Origin: a virus
Virus record (IMG/VR): IMGVR_UViG_3300009537_000198
Coordinates: 1 to 22,398 of that record
Direction: 5' to 3' (one strand)
Length of the DNA: 22,398 nt
Positions 12,978 through 19,716 of this stretch are shown here, one piece after another (position 1 is the first letter of the stretch; every line of letters begins with the position of its first letter). The notes under the pieces were generated by a model. That model made no database searches. It worked only from the letters and a program-made list of their open reading frames with translations, and had not been told where the DNA came from. Both the position numbers and the translations under genes were made by a program.

Positions 12978-13688
12978 ATGACGATGTTAGCTCAAACCCT
13001 GATAACACGATCCTGGTATTTATCAGGCATAGTGGCCAGAAATTTGCAAACCGTCACTGGTGATCAGATGGATGATGGTCTAATAATGTTGAATGCATTG
13101 TTAGATTTCAAGCAAGTCGAATTAGAATTAGTTCCTTATTTTGAATATAATGAAACACTCACAACCGTTCCTGGTCAAGAAAAGTATTTTATTCAAAATT
13201 GCGCACAAATTGAAAGCTGTACGTTTAATCTTCAAGAAGTGCGATATCCCATGGAATACACGTCTCAAAGGAATTACTTTGGATCTGCACGTGTAGATAA
13301 TATCAGCTCATTGCCTTTTAGTTGGACATTTAACAGGAAGTTAGGTGGTGGTGATTTATACATGTATTTCCTTCCACAAGGTGAGTTTCCAATCAAAATC
13401 TTTGGTAAGTTCTTTTTGACAGATGTCAATTTAGATACTGAGATGGAAACGGTTTATGACCGATCCTATTTAGAATATTTACGTTATGCATTAGCACAAT
13501 ACATGTGTTCAGAATATGGCGTAGATTTTAATCCTCAATCTGAACGCATCCTAAATTCTTACAAACACAAATTGATGTATGTAACTGGCGTTGACTTGAG
13601 TAATAAAAAGACAACTACGCTTGCTAGAGGGGGTCAAGGATTTAGTTGGGGCGATGTCAATATTGGCAGGGGGTGGCGCCCTTCATAA
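12978..13688 (+). CDS. Tail adaptor / head completion protein, P22 gp4-like
   Basis: A 236-residue protein. The N-terminal half (ITRSWYLSGIVARN, then GDQMDDGLIMLNALLD) matches the gp4-type tail accessory proteins. These bind under the portal after DNA packaging to seal the head and seat the tail hub. P22 gp4 has 166 residues, so this is a longer member with a C-terminal extension ending GQGFSWGDVNIGRGWRPS. The SD AGGGAGG (12964-12970) is 7 bases upstream of the ATG. A 10-base palindrome, AGGGCGCCCT (12968-12977), overlaps the SD and abuts the ATG. The gp10-like gene follows after an inserted endonuclease. Confidence 0.8.
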   Translation: MTMLAQTLITRSWYLSGIVARNLQTVTGDQMDDGLIMLNALLDFKQVELELVPYFEYNETLTTVPGQEKYFIQNCAQIESCTFNLQEVRYPMEYTSQRNYFGSARVDNISSLPFSWTFNRKLGGGDLYMYFLPQGEFPIKIFGKFFLTDVNLDTEMETVYDRSYLEYLRYALAQYMCSEYGVDFNPQSERILNSYKHKLMYVTGVDLSNKKTTTLARGGQGFSWGDVNIGRGWRPS

Positions 13689-13756
13689 GGACGAGGATGG
13701 CGACCAGTATAAGTATAGTGTTATTTTTAAAATAGGTTGCGGTTTAAATTGGTTTG

Positions 13757-13795
13757 TATTAATATTCCTTTCCCATAAAGTAAGGAATATTAATA
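13757..13795 (+). promoter_or_regulatory. Hairpin sequestering the SD and start of the endonuclease VII-like gene
   Basis: TATTAATATTCCTT (13757-13770) pairs without mismatch with AAGGAATATTAATA (13782-13795) around an 11-base loop. The stem can continue into the ATG through G-U pairs and two further A-T pairs. The SD AAGGAA is fully inside the 3' arm. This is the arrangement known for T4 gene 49 (endonuclease VII) and for I-TevI, where long transcripts cannot be translated from the site and only transcripts starting within the loop are active. Whether a promoter lies in this loop is not evident. Confidence 0.75.
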
Positions 13796-14427
13796 TGAAA
13801 GAAATAGTTAAAGTTTGTAAAAAACATGGAGATTTAAATATATCGCAGGTCTACGAAGAAAGGCCAAAGAATAAACCAACATTTAGATTTCGATGTAAGG
13901 CTTGTAGAAAAGACTATAGTGATGCAAATAGAGAAAAATTAAGAGAAAAAAGTAGAGAATACGAAAAAACAAAAAGGAAAAGACCAAAATATCATTATGA
14001 AAATTATATGAAACCATATCAACAAGAATGGCGAGAAATTCATAAAGATGAAATTAACGAAAAAATAAGAAAGGATAGGGAACAAAATCCAGAAAAATAT
14101 AGAGAATGGGAAAGAAATAAGAGAGCCACTAATTTACAAAAATATAGAGAATTAGATGTTATTAAAGGAAAAGACATCACATATGAAAAATATAAATGGA
14201 TGTTGGATAAACAAGATAGTAAATGTGCAGCATGTGGTGATTATGAAACTAAAAAATCTCGCACGCAAGGTCAAATTTGCAGATTAGCAATTGATCATAA
14301 CCATGAAACAGGCGAAGTAAGAGAATTGTTATGTCACAATTGTAATATAGTAGTTGGTCATCTAAAAGAATCACTTACTAGATTAGAAAACATAAAACAA
14401 TATATGATAAAACATAATTGTAAATAA
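13795..14427 (+). CDS. Endonuclease VII-like HNH endonuclease (probable free-standing homing enzyme)
   Basis: A 210-residue protein. An N-terminal zinc region (C8, C34, C37) is followed by a long, very basic helical linker (residues 43-125). The C-terminal recombination-endonuclease-VII-type HNH module contains CAAC at 144-147, an AIDHNH stretch ending at 170, then RELLCHNCN at 176-184. ATG 13795 is chosen because AAGGAA (13782-13787) precedes it by 7 bases; the frame is open farther upstream into the gp4 gene but without a good start. The DNA is more A-rich than its neighbours and interrupts the conserved gp4-gp10 pair. This suggests a mobile homing endonuclease rather than the phage's own Holliday-junction resolvase, though the latter remains possible. 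Confidence 0.85.
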   Translation: MKEIVKVCKKHGDLNISQVYEERPKNKPTFRFRCKACRKDYSDANREKLREKSREYEKTKRKRPKYHYENYMKPYQQEWREIHKDEINEKIRKDREQNPEKYREWERNKRATNLQKYRELDVIKGKDITYEKYKWMLDKQDSKCAACGDYETKKSRTQGQICRLAIDHNHETGEVRELLCHNCNIVVGHLKESLTRLENIKQYMIKHNCK

Positions 14428-14455
14428 AGTAAAACCCCACAACCAAGGATGGTAC

Positions 14456-16495
14456 ATGGGCTATGCTAGAAATAAGACATTCCAACAATTTCCACTCAAT
14501 GTAGTTGGTTCCTCTGTATTTGGAATTTATACCAAACAGAGCACAGAACGCACCTACAATATGACCATTTCTGATAATTGGTTAGTCCCGTATATGGGAT
14601 ATAAAGTTGGAATGGATAATAATAATTTTTCGCAAGCAGAACGAGGACGTGGTTTATATCAAAGTGTTCGTTTAAATAAAATGTTTGCTGTATTTGATGA
14701 TGGCGTTTATTCGATTGATGTTGACTATAATCATCAAACCAGAGAAATAATAAAACAAGATGTTTTAAAGATTGGCTCTATCGATACAACGCAAGGAATT
14801 GTATATTTTGCTGAAAATAATAAACCACAAATTTTAATATCTGATGGCGTAAATCTTTATTTATATGATCAAGCATTAAAAGCAGATAATTATATATTTA
14901 CAACTGACGCAGCTGCACCTACTGATCCAGGAAAAAGACAATTTACTGTTGATAGAGAAGTTGTATTTGCCATTGGTGAACCTATTACATTTTCTAATAC
15001 GGGAGGGAGTTTACCAACCGTAAAATTAGGCGCATCTGGGACGCCTTTTGTTTTATCAGATAGTGCCACTTATTATGTGGGAAACTATACAACCGCTAAT
15101 AACCAAACACAAATTGAGGTTTCGCCTACCGCATTAGATGCCTTTAATGGAAACACTTATACAGTTACCATAGATGGTACTGGCACAAATAAATTTCTCA
15201 CATCTGGGCCTTTTCAAGCAATTCCAACCGATTTTACGCCTGGATTCATTACCTTCCATGATACATATTTTATTGCATCGGCAGAAAACGATACGTTCTA
15301 CGCACCGCCTGCGCAAAACACGTGGAGATTATCGGGACAAAACAATGGATTTGTATGGCCATCTGATGCACAGCATGTGGGACTTTTAGAATCTAAATCA
15401 GATGTTACACAAGCAGTAACACGCTTTCCATCCAGAGGAAATATGATTCTGGTTATGGGAAAAGCAATTACTGAATTTTGGTTTGATACGGGCAATCAAT
15501 TATTTCCTTATCAGCGTCAGAATCAAAGTTCCATTGATTATGGATGCGTCAGTCCTGCGACTGTTGCTGTATTAGACGATATTGTAATTTGGCTTGGACA
15601 AAATGAAAAATCAGGTCCAATTGTAATGTATACAACAGGTGGGCCAGAACCAAAAAAAATAACCACCGATGGGATTGATTTTCAATTATCTGAAATTGAC
15701 AATCCAGAAGATTCTCAAGGTTTTATTTTCAGAAAAAATGGCCATTTATTTTACCATCTTAATTTTTATACTGATAACTTTTCGTATGTTTTCGATTTAA
15801 CCACAAATAAAATTTATAACGCATGTGATGAAAGATTAAATTATTACATCATGGGTCAAGCAGTTTGGTATCAAAACCAATATTTTTCTATTAGTAGAAA
15901 TCATGGAAACTTATATATTTTTGATACGGTATTTAATGTTTATGAAGATACGAATGCTGAAAATATAATTGTTAAAAATGAGGTCCCACGTATTAGGTAT
16001 ACGCAGAATATTAGATTACCATCCCAAGATTATTTTATTGTAAATGATGTAAGTTTTGTAATTGAAAGTGGTGAATCTGATTATATTTATCAAGACCATG
16101 GTCCTTGGTTTTTATTAACGGAAGATGATAAAAAATTAATAACTGAAGATATTGCATTTGAAGGTTTTTTGCTTTTTGAAAATGGTAATTTTTGGGAAAC
16201 AGAAAATGATAATTTAATAATAGGTGAAATTGTTGATTTTAGTGAAAGCGCATTTTTAATTACTGATAATAATAATCTGGTGCCAATTACACCACGCGTA
16301 GATTTGTCGGTATCTTATGATGGCGGTGCAACATTTAGTTCAAACTTTCCTTACCAGTTACCACATATTGGAAAACGTAAAAATAAATTAATCTGGTGGA
16401 ACGTAGGAATGGGAAATGATGTGGTATGTCAATTTAATTTCTGGAATGTCGGTGCTGTCGTAGCAGATGGTGGTGTAATCAATATAAGGAAATAA
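14456..16495 (+). CDS. Tail hub / packaged-DNA stabilisation protein, P22 gp10-like
   Basis: A 679-residue protein with the gp10-type N-terminus (NVVGSSVFGIYTKQSTERTYN, then MTISDNWLVPYMGYK) and repeated beta-strand elements. Examples are FHDTYFIASAENDTFY and FPSRGNMILVMGKAITEFW, typical of the beta-propeller-like fold of gp10. gp10 forms the tail hub below gp4 and keeps packaged DNA from leaking. P22 gp10 has 472 residues; the extra length is mainly C-terminal. It includes repeated (L/I)TE/D(D/N) strands at residues 547-612 (FLLTEDDKKLITED, WETENDNLII, FLITDNNNLV). The SD AAGGA (14445-14449) is 6 bases before the ATG. The gene lies after the inserted endonuclease. Confidence 0.8.
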   Translation: MGYARNKTFQQFPLNVVGSSVFGIYTKQSTERTYNMTISDNWLVPYMGYKVGMDNNNFSQAERGRGLYQSVRLNKMFAVFDDGVYSIDVDYNHQTREIIKQDVLKIGSIDTTQGIVYFAENNKPQILISDGVNLYLYDQALKADNYIFTTDAAAPTDPGKRQFTVDREVVFAIGEPITFSNTGGSLPTVKLGASGTPFVLSDSATYYVGNYTTANNQTQIEVSPTALDAFNGNTYTVTIDGTGTNKFLTSGPFQAIPTDFTPGFITFHDTYFIASAENDTFYAPPAQNTWRLSGQNNGFVWPSDAQHVGLLESKSDVTQAVTRFPSRGNMILVMGKAITEFWFDTGNQLFPYQRQNQSSIDYGCVSPATVAVLDDIVIWLGQNEKSGPIVMYTTGGPEPKKITTDGIDFQLSEIDNPEDSQGFIFRKNGHLFYHLNFYTDNFSYVFDLTTNKIYNACDERLNYYIMGQAVWYQNQYFSISRNHGNLYIFDTVFNVYEDTNAENIIVKNEVPRIRYTQNIRLPSQDYFIVNDVSFVIESGESDYIYQDHGPWFLLTEDDKKLITEDIAFEGFLLFENGNFWETENDNLIIGEIVDFSESAFLITDNNNLVPITPRVDLSVSYDGGATFSSNFPYQLPHIGKRKNKLIWWNVGMGNDVVCQFNFWNVGAVVADGGVINIRK

Positions 16496-16496
16496 A

Positions 16497-16916
16497 ATGG
16501 CACAGAACTTATTAGATAAATTACGTCAATCCATTTTTCCAGATTTTCCACGTGGATCTAAAATCGCACATAAAGATGGCAGTATGACAGAGACATGGCA
16601 TTTAGCTTTGTCTAACTTATTCCAGAATTTACAACGCACATTTTCAAATGAAGGATTTCAATTTCCTGGATTAAATGAAACTGACTTAGATTCTATTGAG
16701 CAGATTTATACTAATTTAATTGGAAAAACTTTATCAACAACTAATCCCCCTACACCTAATATTGCTGGTAAAATAGTTTATGATATTACTAATGAAGTGC
16801 CTAAGATATTTATAATAGAATTTGAAGTAAAGGGAGACCCAAGCTCTCAAATTTTAGGTATTAGTACTACTCCATCAGGTAATGATCCTGCGTGGAAAAC
16901 ATTTACGATAACTTAA
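16497..16916 (+). CDS. 139-residue putative virion-associated protein
   Basis: The ATG is one base past the gp10-like stop, with AAGGA at 16486-16490 as SD. The N-terminal half is helical (LDKLRQSIFPDFPRGSK; HLALSNLFQNLQRTF) and the C-terminal half (residues 90-139) is beta-rich. In P22 the next gene after gp10 encodes the tail needle gp26, but this product lacks the long trimeric coiled coil expected of a needle. It is left as unknown, likely structural by position between gp10-like and ejection genes. Confidence 0.55.
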   Translation: MAQNLLDKLRQSIFPDFPRGSKIAHKDGSMTETWHLALSNLFQNLQRTFSNEGFQFPGLNETDLDSIEQIYTNLIGKTLSTTNPPTPNIAGKIVYDITNEVPKIFIIEFEVKGDPSSQILGISTTPSGNDPAWKTFTIT

Positions 16917-16925
16917 GGAAGAGTT

Positions 16926-17711
16926 ATGAGAGATCCATATTCAGCCACAATGGGTGCAGGTACAGGTTTAGGAGCAATGGCACCCTCCTGGGAAAGATCT
17001 GCTATTACCCCATCATCTTTTAAGCAATATTTATCTCCTGAAGCAGGAGGAATGATGGGAGGTGATCCATCTAGCAGTGGATTTGATTGGGGTCATGGAT
17101 TATTAAGTGGCGCTCTTGGAGGTATTTTGCCATCCATATTAGGCGGTTTATTTGGAGGGGATTCAGGTGAAGACCCCTCTTCATATTTACAACAATTACC
17201 TGGGGAGATTTCTCCATATATGAAACCGTATATGGAAGCTGGACAATCACAATTAGGTCCTTTATCACAACAATATGGTCAATTGGCTCAACATCCAGGT
17301 GAAATGCTTAATAAAATTGGCGGTCAATTTCATCAATCTCCTGGATTTAATTTTATGATGCAACAAGCGCTTCAAGGCGCTGGTCATGCTGCCGCGGCTG
17401 GTGGAATGGCAGGATCTCCTCAAGCACAGCAACAATCTCAACAATTAGCAACCCAATTAGCAAATCAGGATTATTATAATTGGCTAAACCAAGCGAAAGG
17501 AATGATGGGCGCTGGTTTAGGTGGTGAACAACAATTAGCTGGTATGGGTATGCAAGGCGCAACTAATATGGCGAATGTAATAGCATCTCAATTAATGGCA
17601 CAAGCACAAGAAGCACAAGAACAACAAGCACAGCAAGCACAGCAAGAAGGCGGTATGTTAGGTGGTTTAGGATCCATTATTGGATCAATAATAGGTGCAG
17701 GAGGATTATAG
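16926..17711 (+). CDS. Probable DNA-ejection (internal virion) protein, Gly/Gln/Met-rich
   Basis: A 261-residue protein with very low complexity. It has a Gly-rich segment (about 57-80, LLSGALGGILPSILGGLFGG), a Pro/Gly/Gln centre (LPGEISPYMKPYMEAGQ), Gln/Ala-rich helices (170-245) and a terminal glycine-zipper-like hydrophobic tail (GSIIGSIIGAGGL). Such sequences are typical of podovirus ejection proteins that leave the virion first and form a channel across the envelope. The two hydrophobic Gly segments may insert in membrane. The SD AAGGAAG (about 16916-16922) precedes the ATG. Identification is by composition and position, as expected for this rapidly evolving group. Confidence 0.6.
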   Translation: MRDPYSATMGAGTGLGAMAPSWERSAITPSSFKQYLSPEAGGMMGGDPSSSGFDWGHGLLSGALGGILPSILGGLFGGDSGEDPSSYLQQLPGEISPYMKPYMEAGQSQLGPLSQQYGQLAQHPGEMLNKIGGQFHQSPGFNFMMQQALQGAGHAAAAGGMAGSPQAQQQSQQLATQLANQDYYNWLNQAKGMMGAGLGGEQQLAGMGMQGATNMANVIASQLMAQAQEAQEQQAQQAQQEGGMLGGLGSIIGSIIGAGGL

Positions 17712-18308
17712 ATGAGAATACCTAATCCAAATTTAAATGTAATGGATCCAAGATTGCTTAGCCCGATGCAATCAGCATTAAGTTCTATGGGCCAGATGAA
17801 CAAAAATTTATTAGGCGTACAACAAGCGCGACAATCTGGAATTGAAACTGGATTTTTACCACAACAATTACAGGCTGCACTGACGCAACAGCAACAAAAA
17901 GCTTTGCAGGAAAAAGAAATAACGCCTTATTCCGGTCAAAAAATTAGCGCAGATATTCAGAAGACTTTAGCTGGCGCAGGTCTAACTCAACAAGAAGTTA
18001 AAAATTTAGAGGAAATGAAAAAATTAATGCCTTCAAAATTCGGCCTAGCCCTAGCACAATTAGTAGCCCAACATCCGGTAAAAGCTTTGTTTATGGGTGG
18101 CGTGGATCCTTATAAGAAATTAATTAATAACTTAGTTAATATTCCAGGCCTTAATACACAAAACGCTCAAGGTTTAGTATCTGATACATATCCTTATCAG
18201 ACCCCAACTGATAAAGAAATAGAATCTTGGCCTACAAAAACTGACAGTGCGGGTATCACATATTACTATAATCCTGATAACCCAAAACAAACTTTTAGGG
18301 CTGCATAA
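17712..18308 (+). CDS. Putative ejection/internal virion protein, 198 residues
   Basis: ATG 17712 abuts the stop of the preceding gene and uses AGGAGG (about 17699-17704) within it as SD. The first 65 residues are Gln/Leu/Met-rich helices (MQSALSSMGQMNKNLLG), followed by a mixed region with LALAQLVAQHPVKALFMGG. The tail is Tyr/Pro-rich (ITYYYNPDNPKQTF). Tight packing between two probable ejection proteins suggests a shared role in the internal core. No family is recognised. Confidence 0.5.
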   Translation: MRIPNPNLNVMDPRLLSPMQSALSSMGQMNKNLLGVQQARQSGIETGFLPQQLQAALTQQQQKALQEKEITPYSGQKISADIQKTLAGAGLTQQEVKNLEEMKKLMPSKFGLALAQLVAQHPVKALFMGGVDPYKKLINNLVNIPGLNTQNAQGLVSDTYPYQTPTDKEIESWPTKTDSAGITYYYNPDNPKQTFRAA

Positions 18309-18309
18309 T

Positions 18310-19695
18310 ATGCCTAAATATATTCCATATACTCCTGTTGAAAATGATCAACAGCCTATTACAAAGAGTAAGTATGCACCTTATACGCCTGTATTAAATC
18401 AAGCACAAGATCCATCGTTTTATAGCTCTTATGTTGAACCAGTTGAATCTTTTGTATCACATATACCAACTGGTATGGCTCAAGGAACCTATGAAGGTAT
18501 GCAAAGCCTTTTAAATCCGGCTTTACATGCAAGTGCTGATATTGTTAATAAAATAAAAAATTTAATGGGTGATAAACCAACAGAACAAGCACTTCAGTTA
18601 CCATCTATAAACATTTCCAAAGAAATAGGATTACCGCAAGATAGAAGCGGTCAGTATGGAGAATTAGCAGGTCAATGGGGCCCTTTAGCCTTAGGAATAG
18701 GAGACGCAGCTTTTGGTGCTTTGGCTAGAAAATCACCTAAAATATTAGAAGCATCTCAACAAAATTTACCTTACTTAAAAGATATATTAACTAATTTACC
18801 AAAAAAAGCTACTTCATCTGATATATCGAATGCTGCCGTACAAGGTGGTTTTAAAAGTATTATGGATAAAATTGGCCAACAAGCAGATGCAGCATATTCT
18901 CCATCTACTCCCTATATTTATGGTGATAAAAACATAGTTAATATTGATGATTTTATAAAAAATAATGGAAAAGAACCGTCTAATGAAGAATTATTTCAAT
19001 ATTTAGCACCTCAGTTTAGAAACCCAAACATATTGGAATCCCCCGCTACTAAGGATATTTTGCGTGCTAAATGGTTACAGGATAATCCTCAAAAAATAAA
19101 TATTGTGGATGGAAACGTTTTACAAGATTTATCTACGCCTATGAAAAAATCTATAGATACATTTATGAAAAGTAGGACAGCTGAAGACCTTAAAAATGTT
19201 AGGGATTTGGCGGGGCAAGAGTTAGCTAATGCTGACTTTGGAGATGCTGGAAAAGTTAATTACAGAGATGCCATAAAACAAGTTAGAAATATTTCTGATC
19301 AAATAATGGAAAATCATTTGGTGAATGATCCAAAGGCTCTACAAGGATGGAGAATGGGAAATGCAATAAAAACTGCTATGTATCATCCTGTTATGAATAA
19401 TAGTTCCTTAGAACAAATGTCTCGCTTTAATCCTCTTTCAAAAAACGCGGCTAATCCTGAAGGTCAACCATATTATTTTACAGGTGCAACTCCCAAAGAA
19501 GTAAATACAGCGGTCACTAAAGCACAAAGAAGTCCTTATGGGTTAGTTCCTGATCACCCTGTAACAGAATTGAATGATATAATTCAACGACAACTTAGCA
19601 AAGAAAATAAAAAACCTGGATATATATCAAAAGGTGTAGCAAGTGTTTTAAAACATACAGGGTTACCAAATATTTTACAGCAACTTTTAAAATAA
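18310..19695 (+). CDS. Putative ejection/internal virion protein, 461 residues
   Basis: The frame is open from 18247, but ATG 18310 is the likely start: it is one base past the upstream stop, with AGGG (18297-18300) 9 bases before it. The N-terminus carries a duplicated motif, KYIPYTPV (residues 3-10) and KYAPYTPV (about 21-28). A possible membrane-active Gly/Ala segment follows (about 45-70), then a long helical, Lys/Asn-rich body and the C-terminal helix VASVLKHTGLPNILQQLLK. Length, composition and order (third of three) resemble the large ejection protein of P22-like phages, but no enzymatic motif is visible. Function by position only. Confidence 0.5.
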   Translation: MPKYIPYTPVENDQQPITKSKYAPYTPVLNQAQDPSFYSSYVEPVESFVSHIPTGMAQGTYEGMQSLLNPALHASADIVNKIKNLMGDKPTEQALQLPSINISKEIGLPQDRSGQYGELAGQWGPLALGIGDAAFGALARKSPKILEASQQNLPYLKDILTNLPKKATSSDISNAAVQGGFKSIMDKIGQQADAAYSPSTPYIYGDKNIVNIDDFIKNNGKEPSNEELFQYLAPQFRNPNILESPATKDILRAKWLQDNPQKINIVDGNVLQDLSTPMKKSIDTFMKSRTAEDLKNVRDLAGQELANADFGDAGKVNYRDAIKQVRNISDQIMENHLVNDPKALQGWRMGNAIKTAMYHPVMNNSSLEQMSRFNPLSKNAANPEGQPYYFTGATPKEVNTAVTKAQRSPYGLVPDHPVTELNDIIQRQLSKENKKPGYISKGVASVLKHTGLPNILQQLLK

Positions 19696-19716
19696 AAATT
19701 TGTCAAGGAAGACAAA

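Noticed and set aside
13700-13736. Twelve-codon frame starting at the ATG in 13697-13699 after AAGGACGAGG
   Set aside because: Too short, with no spacer between SD and ATG and no overlap logic. More likely leftover leader sequence from the insertion of the endonuclease gene.
13621-13794. Longer start for the endonuclease VII-like gene, inside the gp4 gene
   Set aside because: It would overlap gp4 by 68 bases and adds sequence unlike the family. ATG 13795 has a well-placed SD.
18247-18309. Upstream start for the 461-residue protein
   Set aside because: The extension lies within the preceding gene. ATG 18310 is adjacent to that gene's stop and has an SD.
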